Source: Stephanodiscus triporus
Lineage: Eukaryota; Bacillariophyta; Thalassiosirophyceae; Thalassiosirales; Thalassiosiraceae
Length of the DNA: 27,861 bases
Assembly: GCA_036939755.1 (NCBI GenBank)
Contig: JALLAZ010000069.1
Location: forward strand, 1-27,861
Direction: 5' to 3'
Shown: positions 16,689 to 27,726 of the stretch, piece by piece
How positions within the stretch are numbered: position 1 is the stretch's first letter
Layout of the letters: each line of letters starts with the position of its first letter
Position numbers and translations under genes: made by a program
Notes under the pieces: model-generated
What the model saw: only the letters and a program-made list of their open reading frames with translations
What the model was told of the DNA's origin: nothing
Database searches by the model: none

Positions 16689-18029
16689 ATGATACCGTCC
16701 GGAATGGGCCACCTCGAGCGGCGGCAAAATCGCACTACCGACGACGTATCGGCGACTCGTCCTTTGCCGTCCGATGATTATCACGTGCGAAGGCGCATAC
16801 TACCGCGTCAATCTTTTGCGATTCGCTTTAGGTCCCTCGACTCGGAGAGCACGACATCCGATCGTAAGAGACGCATGAGACCCGATTCGTCGTTATCGTG
16901 CGTTAGTTTATTATTCATCGGAACGACAATAATATCAATCGCGATTATCGTAATGTTGATAATACTACAACTCCATGCAAATATCGTCGAGTATCAGGGA
17001 CCGTTGGATCACGTTGCTTCCTCCCTCCTGAAACCGTATTATGGCATGTTCTGTCCCGTCTTTTCTTCGATCATCGACGCGGGAGGAGGAGGAGCGTACT
17101 ATCATGGTAACGAATCCACGAGTCGTCCGAACTCCACCGTCACGCTCTCGTGGGATTGCCACTGCCAAAATAATAATATTGATATCAACAAGGAACGAAA
17201 CCACCTGACCGCCCCCCCCCACGGGACAGAGGCTTTCGAAACCACCACCTCCTTTCCACGAATTTTCATGATCGGCGCTAGATCCGAGGACGAGGATACC
17301 TTTCGCGCGTGGGATCACGAGCTGCATCGAATGGCCGCGAATTACTCCCACGATTACTACGACGGTGGTACTACGCCTCGGCGCCTACTACCACCGCGCC
17401 TGGAGAGGATTAACACACTCGAGATCAGCAATCGATACGCGTTGAGTGGCGGCGCGCCGCTTCGTCGATCTGCGGCAATAATCGACGATCGTGCGAACTC
17501 GACGTCAACGTTGACGGCGAAAGCGGTGAGCGGGTCGTCGAATGTGTTGCCCGAGGACGAAGGATCCAATCGGAGGAAATACAACAACTTGTGTCGAAAT
17601 ATCAAGTGGGAGCATCGTCTCTTCGCCGTGTATCAATCGATCTTCGCCGACCTCCTCCTGACCTATCCAACGGACGCCGGTTTCGTCATCGTCGAAGATG
17701 ATGCCATATTGAAGAATACGCATCTATTCGTGCAAGAGGTGTGCGACGCGCAACGATACCGGTTGGGGTTTTACTCGCTGTATCGATCGCCGTTGCAGCA
17801 TGGGGGGTGGACGAGGGGGGGATATTCGCCGTCGTGCGTGTACCTGCACGGGACAGTGGCGTTCTACATCCGTAGGTCGATCATGGAGACGATCGCGAAC
17901 GAACGCAGGCGGGCATACTTCTGCCGATTACCAATAGATATGTACATATCGAAGCTCGGGCCATGGTATTCCACGAGCAAGGAGATAGTTGGCCATTCGG
18001 ATGTGGGCAGGATCGGCTCTACGGCCTGA
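16689..18029 (+). CDS. glycosyltransferase-like type II membrane protein
   Basis: 446 residues: a basic cytoplasmic N-terminus (1-70), one membrane helix (about 71-97, LLFIGTTIISIAIIVMLIIL), and a lumenal domain with several N-glycosylation sequons. The C-terminal part has glycosyltransferase hallmarks: GFVIVEDDAIL (E336-D337-D338, a DxD-like metal/nucleotide-sugar site), YLHGTVAFYIRRS, LPIDMYISKLG (D417) and a final HSDVGRIGS. This order resembles GT25-type enzymes (beta-galactosyl or LPS-type transferases), where EDD is followed by a GT-Y loop and a late PID acid. A Golgi enzyme is likely. Acceptor and donor cannot be told. The first Met (MIPSGMGHLE) is taken; a second Met at residue 6 is equally possible. 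A Ser-rich insert (about 255-300) precedes the catalytic core. Confidence 0.65.
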   Translation: MIPSGMGHLERRQNRTTDDVSATRPLPSDDYHVRRRILPRQSFAIRFRSLDSESTTSDRKRRMRPDSSLSCVSLLFIGTTIISIAIIVMLIILQLHANIVEYQGPLDHVASSLLKPYYGMFCPVFSSIIDAGGGGAYYHGNESTSRPNSTVTLSWDCHCQNNNIDINKERNHLTAPPHGTEAFETTTSFPRIFMIGARSEDEDTFRAWDHELHRMAANYSHDYYDGGTTPRRLLPPRLERINTLEISNRYALSGGAPLRRSAAIIDDRANSTSTLTAKAVSGSSNVLPEDEGSNRRKYNNLCRNIKWEHRLFAVYQSIFADLLLTYPTDAGFVIVEDDAILKNTHLFVQEVCDAQRYRLGFYSLYRSPLQHGGWTRGGYSPSCVYLHGTVAFYIRRSIMETIANERRRAYFCRLPIDMYISKLGPWYSTSKEIVGHSDVGRIGSTA

Positions 18030-18416
18030 GGCGAAACTTGATAATGTTGGTCCTTGGTTTTATCTCATTAATGTCGATCGCATGGTGACCAAAAGAAACG
18101 AACCGCTGCGATCAGCAAACGTTAATCACAAAAAAAAAAAACTACCTTTTGTCTAAGTAGTGAGTCAATGTGTATTATTCTTTTATAAAGAGCTTTCCTC
18201 TCGGACTTGTGAGATATTTTCAAATCCCCACCCCTAGAAGTTTATCGGCTTTATTAAGTTGATAATCGCGCTCCTCGGATAATATGATACCGCGATATTT
18301 CGCCGACTTTGTAACAATATGTACAATGGGCCAGACTTGGGGGTTTCCCAATGCCGATCGCCTTCCGATGCTCCTTTACATTTTTTTTCTTCACAAGAGG
18401 CACATCCCCAGAAGAG
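18030..18416. other. intergenic, convergent ends
   Basis: Between the glycosyltransferase-like gene and the frameshifted membrane-protein gene. A short poly-A run (about 18129-18140) and AT-rich sequence, no gene recognised. Confidence 0.5.
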
Positions 18417-19665
18417 TCATATGCCCACTTGGACCTCCCCGACCGATCCGGATCCTATCGATCCGATCTTCGTGGACGATGAGGACATGGATCCATTATC
18501 CCACGGACGAGTATCGTGCTCCAATATCGGCGCGTAGACGTCGTCCAACGAAGACCGAATGGTGCTAACGTCTGCGTCGCTCGCGCCGTCGAAGGCGTTG
18601 GCGCCGCCCCGCCGCCGCAACGGATCGTCCCGACTTTTCATCACCCCCCTGGCGGCGCGGATCTCCTCGAGGCACGACGCCGCCGCCGACAACGCCAGGC
18701 CGAAGGTCATCCACGTCGAGTAATACAGGTTCCCCAACGGTGCTCCTGGCCCCTCCTCGCTCGTCAGGTACGCAACCGCGAAGCAGTACAGCACGAGTAG
18801 ACCGAGGCCGGAGATGCACTCCACGACGAAGGCGTTCCTGCCTTGGTCCCCGCTCCCGACGTCGCACGCGAGCCTCATCGACACGATCGCCAATCCCGTC
18901 GCGCCGCCCGCGCAGCCGGCGGCGACCCCGAACGCCGCCCTGCGGCAGTACGCGGCTCCCGCCTGCCGCTCCTCGCGATGACTACACGCGGCGTCATAGC
19001 ACGACGCCGCGCTCCCCATGACAACGACGCTCGCGACGGCCAATCCGGCCCACGAGCGCAACCGCCGTCCCCTCGAGTTCAGCTCACCGTGCAGGTCGAT
19101 GCCGCGCTCGGTCCTAGCGTACGACGTCAGCAGGCCGAGGCAGCACGTGAACGTCGTCCACGTCGAGTAGTACAGGCTGCCGAAGCCCACCCCCCCCCGA
19201 GGCGTTCACTGCGAGCCCGGTCGCGGGATTCGTGGACTCGATGACGGAAACGATCGACAATGACGAGACGGCGAGTATCAGCACGAGCTCGGCCTTGGTC
19301 CCCGCGAACGGGTGGGGATGACCTGACGCGGACTGCAACGCCAGCGATAGCAGGGTCAGGAGGAAGACGGAGGCAATGGAGGCCACCGCCCACCGTCCCG
19401 ACGAGGGGTAGGAGCCGCCGATTTGGGCGGAGCGGTACCGCTGCATCCTGACCGCCTCGATCGTCGAGCCCATCGCGACGAGGCTCGAGGGGAGGAGGCA
19501 TCCCCAGTGCAGGGACCGGGGCGACACGATGCGCGGCGGCGGCGGCGGCGACGGCGAGTGCGACGTCGTCGATGATGATGGCAGAGAGGATGGGGACGTC
19601 GATGATTGGTGCGACCGGGAGGAGGGGGGGTCTCCGGCATGCGACTGTTGGTAGACGCCGCCCAT
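18417..19665 (-). CDS. uncharacterised multi-pass membrane protein (frameshifted)
   Basis: Two overlapping frames form one protein. The first (from the Met at 19665, or 19704) gives a Ser/Pro-rich N-terminus, then WAVASIASVFLLTLLSLALQ and AELVLILAVSSLSIVSVIES up to NPATGLAVNASGG. The second picks up VGFGSLYYSTWTTFTCCLGLLTSY and continues with four to five more hydrophobic segments to a Ser-rich tail. The switch lies in a run of nine C on the plus strand (19190-19198); one base fewer restores the frame, so a sequencing indel is likely. The motif G-(S/N)LYYSTW-x-TF occurs twice (about 130 residues apart), suggesting an internal repeat of the membrane bundle. I do not recognise the family. The region is GC-rich. 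Confidence 0.6.
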
Positions 19666-19742
19666 CCTTGTATATGTTGGTCCCCAAAGCGGAAAAACTC
19701 CCAAACCGCTAATGGGATCCCCAAAGTGGAAATAAAAATTTT

Positions 19743-19743
19743 N
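19743..19743. other. single N at a sequence junction
   Basis: The unknown base is followed at once by the second copy of the 55-bp repeat, paralleling the N at 13347, which is also followed by duplicated sequence. Confidence 0.7.
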
Positions 19744-19798
19744 GACTGCGTAGATAAATAAGTACTTCGAGTACCTATGTAATCCTAATAACGTAACA
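19744..19798 (+). repeat. 55-bp dispersed repeat, copy 2
   Basis: Second copy of 16553-16607; see that entry. It begins directly after the N. Confidence 0.85.
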
Positions 19799-19837
19799 TG
19801 CTCTTGAGCGTCGTATACTCATTTGAACTGAATTCGA

Positions 19838-20442
19838 GGAGAAAATGCTACAAGTCGTACTCAATTATTGGATCAACGTTCGCACTGATAAGAATAAAAA
19901 ATTTGAATCCTTTGGCGATGTGGAGGGAAATCATGGAGCTCGTGCCCATAAACTTCCACCCTGACTATCGAGATAGGAGTGCTTGATGACTTGTACAAAG
20001 CCACCCTATCGTATGCTCGGTTTGTTGGCGCTGGATTGGTGGCGAAGACTGTACTAAATGTTGAAGCGAGGATGTCTGGGGATGATCCAGGGGCTGTTAA
20101 TCGCGTGGAATACCACTTGTGGGGAGATGGGAACGGGAAAAATAAAATTTTCCACAAACGAATTGTCTACAGCTGCTTGACGGAAAAGTATAAGCTATTG
20201 AGAACTCTGACGAAACTGGGAAGATGCTATCATTGTCATGAGGCCTACGAATGGACGAAGCTGATGCTATTGTATGCGCTCAATGCAAGTTTGTCCAACA
20301 TTGCAGTCCTAAATGCCAGCGAAGAGACTCGCCAGGTCACCGAAACCTGTGTAATAGGCAGTTTGCTGATCTCATATGCTCCACAATTGAAAAAAAGGAC
20401 TGCCCTTCTAGAGGCCTAGCAGAGGGTCCCAGGCAGCAATGA
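19838..20442 (+). pseudogene. MYND-finger family pseudogene, several frameshifts
   Basis: A diatom MYND-family sequence can be followed across frames: LNYWINVRTDKNKKFESFGDV up to ARAHKLPP in one frame, DYRD in a second, then EIGVLDDLYKATLSYARFVGAG through VEYHLWGDGNG, YSCLTEKYKLLRTLTK and CYHCHEAYE in a third. A further one-base shift near 20250 reaches VCAQCKFVQHCSPKC and HRNLC. Together the Cys pairs and final His-Cys make a full MYND zinc finger (C-x2-C, C-x2-C, C-x3-C, H-x3-C), but no single frame encodes it. At least three shifts in about 400 bp, none in long homopolymers, argue for real decay rather than sequencing error. MYND fingers mediate protein-protein contacts. Confidence 0.7.
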
Positions 20443-20947
20443 TTACATCTATTGAGAAGCGGGCGAGTAGAGAAGCAACAGAGCTCCGAGCAGCACACAG
20501 TTCAGTCCAGTGGAGTAGCAACAGTCCATCTCAGCCGCAGATTAAGCCTTTTCTGCCTATGAACCTCTAGTCTCACGCCAGATAGTAGCTTGAACAAAGT
20601 TGCACTATAATTTTGTTACTTCAAGAGTGTATTATCGTTTAGCCTATGCCAGAACCTTTTCTAGATATAATATTGTGTCGCTGGTCTCTTTGAATTGCCT
20701 GTGTAAGTGGCAACACCAATCTATTGTCGTCCTACGTACGACATCGGCTGATCGAAGCTAATCATATTCGTCACTATCCTCAACGTAAGTTCCATCTATA
20801 CATTTGTATTTTATGAGCTCATCCTATAACATCTGGATGCGCCTCTCTACGTATCTAGCCATCGTCATTGGAAGCCTCACATAAGCCTAAGCATTCACAG
20901 GCCCCCGACAATGTACCCCATACAGAAATTTTGAATTGTGCTTGATA
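20443..20947. other. intergenic, no gene seen
   Basis: Between the MYND pseudogene and the end of the receptor gene. No ORF, repeat or RNA structure was recognised; part would be the receptor 3' UTR. Confidence 0.5.
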
Positions 20948-22396
20948 TCAGCTCGATGTGGTCTTCACCTCTTCCGTTTCGAAGGTGCCTACGGACTTCT
21001 CAACATCTTCCCCTTCACTCGCAGGTGGTGGGTCTGGATTGTAATCTTGGAAACGGATTCCATCACAATCCTCGTGCGGTCTTGCACGGCCGGTGGTGCT
21101 GCTCAATCTACGAATCATGGCGTGGAATCTGTAGCTGAAACCGATTCCATCATCATCCTCGTATGAACTTGGAAGGTCAGCAGTAGTGCTCAATCTACGA
21201 ATCGCAGCCTGGAATCTATTTAGCTTGAAGATAACGCAGAAGTATGCCTCCAACAGACTAGTTCCAGGATAAGTGTGCTGATATTTGACGCATTTTGGTT
21301 GGATGAAAACGAGCATAGTGAAAAGCTGACGAGCGACAAAAGGTGACGTATTTATCAGAACTGAATTGAGAATTGAGGTTGACGAAGTGATGAGTGTCAT
21401 TACTTACACCCTGCAAAGGCATTAGTATGTCGCCGATGATTTTGAGCGTTGCCACCTTATGGGGTATCCAGAGAAAGAAGATAGGAAAAATCCAACAAAG
21501 GTAGAATGAACCCGTGTAAAGGACCATTGTTCGTCTTATCCGTTTCGACTCGCGATGATGATCGTCCCTAAACGATCGAATGCTGCTTCGCCTTTCCTCT
21601 TGATCGCGGACAGTTCGGTAGACCTTGTACATGGCCCCAGAACAAAATACAGTCACTGCGGGGAGTAACGTGAAGAATACTATCCAATACACGTACGCCA
21701 AGGTCGGGCTCCCCCTCTTGCATTCAGAACCATTTCCGAACAACCAACTACCACAAGTTAATGGCAATGGCACCGGTGCGCAATGTCCACACTCTGGATT
21801 ATATCCCTGATAGAATAATGGGGGGATTACATATGCAAGAGCGCATAATAAAATGATGGGGTGAAGGCGAAGCTCGATCCTCTCCTCAAATTGTTTTGGC
21901 GACCACCCGAAAGTGACGAGGAGCAGCATGAACAGAGACAGCAGCGTTTGATACGACTGCATATATATGATCATGACGTGAACGCACGAGTAAAGGTTGG
22001 GGAAAATCCAATGATAGGTAACAAGATCGACACGAATCTACCCTTTGTCGAGCTCACCCAAATGCCAATCAACGCAAAGTCCGTCAAGGCGCCCTGGGCG
22101 GTGCACGATTGGGAATTTCCCACGGCGCCCCACCACCCAGTCGCGGCTGGCGTCATCCAACTTCCCATGAACCACCAGAAGAAAGAGAACAGTATGTCGT
22201 ACACGCAGAGCCCCGCCATGATTCGCTGATACGAATCGACGCTCGATCTTTTATCCCTCCACTTTTTACAAATGAGTCGCAGGACATAAAGCGAACCCAA
22301 CATTGACAATACCGCCGAAACCTTGCGAAGAAGCGTCCGGGCGATTTCTTGGTTGAAACTGTTCATGCACTGATAGGGTAAGACCGAGAGAGACAT
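20948..22396 (-). CDS. seven-transmembrane G-protein-coupled-receptor-like protein
   Basis: Three exons: 22396-22058, 21956-21408 and 21325-20948, with introns of 101 nt (GTGAGC...ATGCAG) and 82 nt (GTAAGT...CGTCAG), both phase 0, giving 421 residues. Hydrophobic segments in order: VSAVLSMLGSLYVLRLIC, IMAGLCVYDILFSFFWWFMG, ALTDFALIGIWSYQTLLSLF with MLLLVTFGW, IILLCALAYVIPPLFY, YVYWIVFFTLLPAVTVFCSG, MVLYTGSFYLCWIFPIFFLW, and ILMPLQGLFTMLVFIQPK. The PLQG-F-x-LVFIQP seventh helix resembles cAMP-receptor-like and other protist receptors. A Cys in the loop before TM3 and Cys-rich extracellular loop 2 could form the usual disulphide. The intracellular loop between TM5 and TM6 is basic (RRSSIRSFRDDHHRESKRIRR), as expected for G-protein contact. 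The tail carries two RRLS motifs in a 29-residue duplication. Ligand unknown. It is divergent from katG. Confidence 0.8.
21056..21229 (-). repeat. 87-bp tandem duplication in the receptor tail
   Basis: GATTCCATCACAATCCTCGT-like sequence at 21056 recurs at 21143, and the whole 87-bp unit is repeated with mismatches. It encodes two copies of F-x-A-x-IRRLS-x-T...DGI-F. Confidence 0.75.
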
Positions 22397-22876
22397 GGTG
22401 GGATTTTATTGTTTGTGTATTTTTATGGTAGCAGCATTTGGGTTAGGATACCGAGCAAACACCCACCAAGACGCCTCACCAAACAAATCGACGCATTGGT
22501 CAGCAATTCTCCCTGGGAATACTGTAGCAACTCGAAGTCTGCGTCTACCGTACGCAGATCCTAAGTACTAAGTTGGTACTACTTAAGAGATTGTAATAGG
22601 GGATTGATATGATGTCTTGTTGGTGAGGAGTGTGACACAGGTGACACAGGATTTGGTACAATACCCTCTCCGAAGTGTTTGTCGGTCTGTCCCTCACAGC
22701 CTGACACCTGCGTGGATTTTTTCCAACAGAGAGAAACACATCACAAACATTCAACCATAACTTGTTTGCTCACAGAAGTTGTCTTCGCATTCGATCTTGC
22801 CTGATCTTGTTTGAACTTTGGAAAATCACATCAGACGAGTCAAAAGAGCTCATAAAATACAAAATACAACCAAACC
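22397..22876. promoter_or_regulatory. divergent promoter region, receptor / katG
   Basis: 480 bp between two divergent start codons. It includes a perfect direct repeat GTGACACAG-GTGACACAG (22632-22649). No other gene or element was recognised; any shared regulation is speculative. Confidence 0.35.
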
Positions 22877-25420
22877 ATGACAAACCCAGAGAGCAAATGC
22901 CCCTACCACCGCGAAAAATCCGCCGGCGAGGGCGAAGTCAGGAGGCCCATGACCGTCCGAGATTGGTGGCCGGATTCTCTTGACCTGCGAATCCTCCACC
23001 AAGATCCCGTTGCCGCACGCCCTTTCCACGTTCCGCATCCGTCCTGTGCCACCGTGGCCACCGCTACCGCTGCCATCCATGGCAGCGGCTACTCGTCGTC
23101 TCCCGCGTACGCATCGTACGCTGTGAATTTCTCCAGGCTAGATCTTGATGAACTGAGGAGTGAAATACACGTAGCGCTCACGACGTCCCATCCGGCGTGG
23201 CCTGCCGATTATGGCCATTACGGTCCATTGATTATTCGGTTGGCGTGGCATTCGGCGGGCACGTATCGCGCGTGAGTACAAAGCTTGCGCTCTGTTGATT
23301 TTATCACCGTTAATTTCCCCACTGATAATGAACCCCCTCCATGTCTCTATTAGGTTCGATGGTCGAGGAGGCGGCAACTCGGGCAACATTCGTCTGCCGC
23401 CTTTGAACTCCTGGCCTGATAACGGCAACCTTGATAAAGCCTGCCGGTACATTCTTTGGCCAATAAAGCGAAAGTTTGGCCAGTCCATCAGCTGGGCCGA
23501 TCTGATCATATTGGCTGGAAATGTCGCGATCGAGTCGATGATGGGGAAGTGGGGGGAGGTGACGCCCCTGTGGTTTGGCGGGGGGAGAGTGGATGCGTTT
23601 GCTGCCGAGGAAGATATTTACTGGGGCAACGAACCGGAGTGGTTGAAAGATGATCGTCACGACAAGAGTAAGAAATTGGACGGGACTGGGCTGGAGGAGC
23701 CCCTTGGTGCCGTTCAAATGGGGTTAATATACGTTAATCCAGTGAGTACGATATCCCTCTCGTGTCCACTTTTAACAGCCTTTTGGCTCATTTCTTTGAC
23801 GATAATTTCCAATCTATTTAGGAAGGACCAGGAGGTAATCCAGATATCCTTGCATCAGCTAAAGAAATCCGTGAGACATTTGGGCGGATGGGGATGAATG
23901 ACATCGAAACAGTCGCTCTCATCGCAGGTGGTCACACCTTCGGAAAAGCACATGGTGCCGCCGATCCTTCGAAGTATGTCGGCGCCGAGCCAGAAGGAGC
24001 CCCCATCAATCAAATAGGATTAGGGTGGAAAAATTCTTTTCTTTCTGGGAAAGGAAAAGATACCATAACTTCTGGCTTGGAAGGGGCGTGGACGGCAAAC
24101 CCTACTACATGGGATAGTGGTTACTTTCACCTATTATTCAAATATGATTGGACACAGTCCAAGAGTCCTGGAGGGGCGACACAATGGGTGCCTACTATGG
24201 ACTCAATCAATGCAAATGGGGGCCTTGATGTGGTAGCAAACGTCCCAGACGCGCACGTGCAAGGCATGAAACATTTGCCTATCATGTTTACGACTGATCT
24301 TGCGTTGAGATATGATCCAATCTATGGGCCCATTAGTAAGGAATTTCACTTGAACCAAAACAAGTTCACTGATGCATTCAAAAGGGCTTGGTATAAGTTG
24401 TGCCACAGGGACATGGGTCCAATATCAAGGCATCTTGGACCGTACCTTCCCAACGAATCACTGATTTGGCTTGATCCTATCCCAAGCACAGACTATGATG
24501 CTATTACTGTAAATGATGTTCAACACTTGCAAAACCTGATCCTCGATATGTTGGATCAATCAGTCTCAATCTCAGATCTTGTCAAGGCAGCCTGGGCATC
24601 AGCATCAACATATCGGGTCACTGATCATCGTGGTGGAGCCAATGGTGGAAGAATTCGCTTGGATCCGCAGATCAATTGGGAAGCGAATGATCCTGTCAGT
24701 CTTGCAAGGGTTGTCTCCATGGTGGAAAAGCTTAAAGAGAGCTTCAATAACGATCAAGAGAAGAATAATTGCAAGACACGAGTATCATTTGCTGATCTCA
24801 TCGTTTTGGCCGGAAATACAGCAATCGAGGCCGCAGCGCGTAAGGCTGGACATATGAACGTGAGAGTACCATTTGTGCCTGGTAGGACAGACGCTTTGCA
24901 ATCGGACACAGATGTCGTTTCTTTCAATGCATTGCAACCATCAATGGATGGCTTTCGCAATTATGAAGGAAAGGAGGGAAGACCCGAAGCATCCTTGATT
25001 GACCGTGCTCATCTCTTGACGCTAACAACTCCTGAAATGGTTGTCCTGATTGGAGGACTTCGCGTTTTGAATGCAAATACTGATCATCAATCACTGGTTG
25101 GTGTATTGACAGATCGTCCAGGAACCTTGGACAACGAATATTTTATCAACTTGCTGGATGAGAATACCACCTGGTCGCCAGTTGGCGACGGGAAATTCTT
25201 TCGAGGCAATCGTCTTACGGGCAAACCATGGATAGCGTCACGTGTCGATTTGGTTCTTGGAAGCAATGCACAACTACGTGCTGTATGTGAGGCATACGCA
25301 TGTGCGGATTCGGGTCAATATTTTCTGCAAGATTTCGTGTCATCATGGACTAAGGTCACAATGCTGGATAGGTTTGACTTAATTCCTGCGGCTTTATCAA
25401 GGCGCGCTAGCAAGTTATAA
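22877..25420 (+). CDS. katG: catalase-peroxidase KatG with C-terminal SKL
   Basis: Three exons: 22877-23271, 23354-23741 and 23822-25420, with 82- and 80-nt introns (GTGAGT...TTAG), giving 793 residues. The haem peroxidase active site is complete: R121, W124 and H125 in [15 protein letters not shown]258 in [14 protein letters not shown]284 in GRMGMND and the proximal H299 in [13 protein letters not shown]124-Y258-M284 form the covalent triad unique to KatG that gives catalase activity; the Y-M (26) and M-H (15) spacings equal those of bacterial KatG. The inactive C-terminal peroxidase-like half follows from about residue 450. The N-terminus ([10 protein letters not shown]) is typical and shows no signal peptide. 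The end, after the usual LDRFDL, is extended to SRRASKL, a PTS1 peroxisomal signal. KatG is of bacterial origin in eukaryotes; the introns show it is settled in this genome. Confidence 0.95.
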
Positions 25421-25591
25421 CTCCTTCATGCATATTTTTGGGTAGGCTTTGTGCCAACAAGCTGTTGGGCCGTAAGAATTGTCACTGATTGTAACTAAAT
25501 ATTGATGCTAACTGGAATAAGCAGCCGCATGTATGACTGTTGGCATTTTCGTTCCATTGCATATTGAATGTTTTTTGTGTTTACAGGAGTA

Positions 25592-27263
25592 TCAAAGGAA
25601 TCGTGTGAATTTCCGATTGATCAAGGGCTTAACCTTCCTTTTTCCTGTGAACGGCAATACATCATCACACGTCTTAGGAATATGGTAATATTCTTCCATC
25701 GTGTCATTTTCCATTATCCATTCCACCCGTCCTCTGCAGGTGAGCTGTTCTGAATAGCTGTCTCGCCAGATTGGTCTTAACTTGTCAATGACATCGTCGT
25801 TGCTGCTGTCACTTCTCCTGCCAAGGATGTGTTTCTTAATATCAATTGCAACATCCTTCTCTGAGATAGTTGATGTTGATAATTTGATTCCATTTGTCTT
25901 TGTCGAATGCACGCCAAACATATCAGGAGCAAACTGTGTCACCGGCAGGTACAACTCCTGATGGTGCATCATTTGAAATTCCATGCTCTTTTGGAGTAAT
26001 GGATCAACATCCTTCAAATGATGCGATCTGTACCAAAACACGTCCCAAAACTTCAAATCGGCGGCAGAACTAGTTGCGTTGTACTGCGGATGCAAATCAT
26101 CTAGAGACTTGGAAGCGTTGTTGCGCAATGACGCCCTCTTGTAGCATCCAATCATATCAAACTCGCTCGATCCCATCCTTTCGTACGAATGCTCCTCTCG
26201 ACATAGTAATAAGCCATGATTTTTAAGTCTACTAGTCGTCCAATCCTTTGGATTGCGTTTTGTCATTGCAACGATCGTAGGCGTCGTTCGCCATTCGTTG
26301 GCTAGCTGCAAAACTTGCGTCGAGAGGTACGGATACGGAGTGTCAAATAGGCCTACAACTCCGCTCTGTATTACGGATGAGAGATGCGATTGAATTTCGT
26401 TCGACCATTCGTGAACAGGGGTATTGCAAAGGTGCCACCGCCGCTGCCGCCACTCTGCAGTGTTTTTTGATGACTCATTGTCGCTATCGGCTTCACCGTC
26501 TTCGACTGACAATACTGCGCCGTCCTTGTCACCATCCACTGTGCGTATTATCTTTCCCTTCGACCACAGTTTACAGCACTCAAACGCCATACTGTACAGT
26601 CTCAAAACCTCGAAGTGAGAACGCACGCCCCGTACTACGTCATCGGGGACGCCGTCAATGCCACGTGCACGGGAAATACAGAACGACTTGTGATGGACGG
26701 ATGGGAAACCGCTACTGCATCTGCAGTGATAAATTTCACATGTACAATCCAGCGATAATATTATCAAAGTGATAACAATTTTTAGTCGGTTACAACATTT
26801 GTATTGCACACAAACATTATCAACCGTGTTTGCAACATGAACCCGCAAAGGGATGAACTTACGCAGCATGATAGAGGGTGCGCGAACCGGTGCTCCCCGG
26901 AGATATGTGATAGAATAGAGGCGCTTCAGAGGTGCCTACAAGTGTGTTCAGTTGATGTTGTTGTTTTCGATGTTGGTGTATTGTCGAGACGTTGGATCCG
27001 ACATTCACTTCTTCTTTATGCGTATCCCTCCGAGAATTCGATCCAAGGCTATTCATGTCTTTTAACAACATCAATCGTCTTAGATGGACATGGTACCGCA
27101 TGTTGGATGCTATTAAAAAAACTAAGGCCAAGACGGCATAATTAAAATAGACGAGCCTCGTTCTCCGAGACCAACCATCGATGCTGCTACCATAGTCTTC
27201 GTCGTCATCCATGTCGCCACTGCTGTTTCGGAAGCGGCGGCGGTGGCAACTTTTCACCGTCAT
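25592..27263 (-). CDS. sulfotransferase-like type II membrane protein
   Basis: Two exons: 27263-26863 and 26720-25592, separated by a 142-nt intron (GTAAGT...CTGCAG), giving 509 residues. A basic N-terminus is followed by one membrane helix (about 38-53, LVYFNYAVLALVFLIA), so the protein is type II and probably Golgi. PLFYHISPGSTGSRTLYHAA (about 115-134) resembles the 5'-phosphosulfate-binding loop of PAPS-dependent sulfotransferases, and KRNPKDWTTSR (288-298) resembles the 3'-phosphate-binding motif. Between them are SVHHKSFCISRARGIDGVP, HEWSNEI and GLFDTPYPYL, which I associate with a diatom family of such proteins. The likely reaction is sulfate transfer to a carbohydrate or protein; the acceptor is unknown. 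A Ser/Asp/Glu-rich insert (about 195-222) breaks the fold. It converges on katG (171 bp between stops). Confidence 0.65.
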
Positions 27264-27726
27264 GGTCCTTCAGTTTAGTTGCGAAGAACCCGTCTAGAAG
27301 GTTTACCAGCAAGCGTTGAGGACTGGGTTCTGGAAGAACACTGGTTTTGGCGGGAACATCGATTTTACGTAAATAATCAAGTACATAATATGTACTCCTA
27401 GTAAGTAGTACATACATACGTACGATACATATTTATTACCTAAATTCTAGAGTGGTACATATGGTAGGCACCGCGGCGCGGCGCGACAACACAGAAGCTG
27501 CGTGCGCATGCAAAAAGAAAGTGCTCGACGCTGCACGGCATTCGAATTGCACCGCAGCGCACGTGCGCATGCAATAAAATAGGTCCGAGGAACAAGCATC
27601 GACACTGCCTGCTCTGCACATGCATTAGATAGAAATCAAGGCACTGGGCGCGACAACACAATTGCTGTGCGTGCGCACACAAAAAATAGGTGCGAGGAAA
27701 AGAATCGACACCTCAGGCATGTACGC
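27264..27726. repeat. intergenic with degenerate interspersed repeats
   Basis: GCGCGACAACACA occurs at 27481-27493 and 27648-27660. An AATAGGT(C/G)CGAGGAA...ATCGACAC segment occurs near 27577 and 27686. TGCGCATGC and GTGCGCACAC variants recur. At least three diverged units of about 60-100 bp seem present. This could be a decayed tandem array or the 5' region of a mobile element. The left part would also hold the promoter of the sulfotransferase-like gene. Confidence 0.45.

Noticed and set aside
27205..27417. Minus-strand ORF of 70 codons upstream of the sulfotransferase-like gene
   Set aside because: It overlaps the start of the better-supported gene in another frame and shows no motif.
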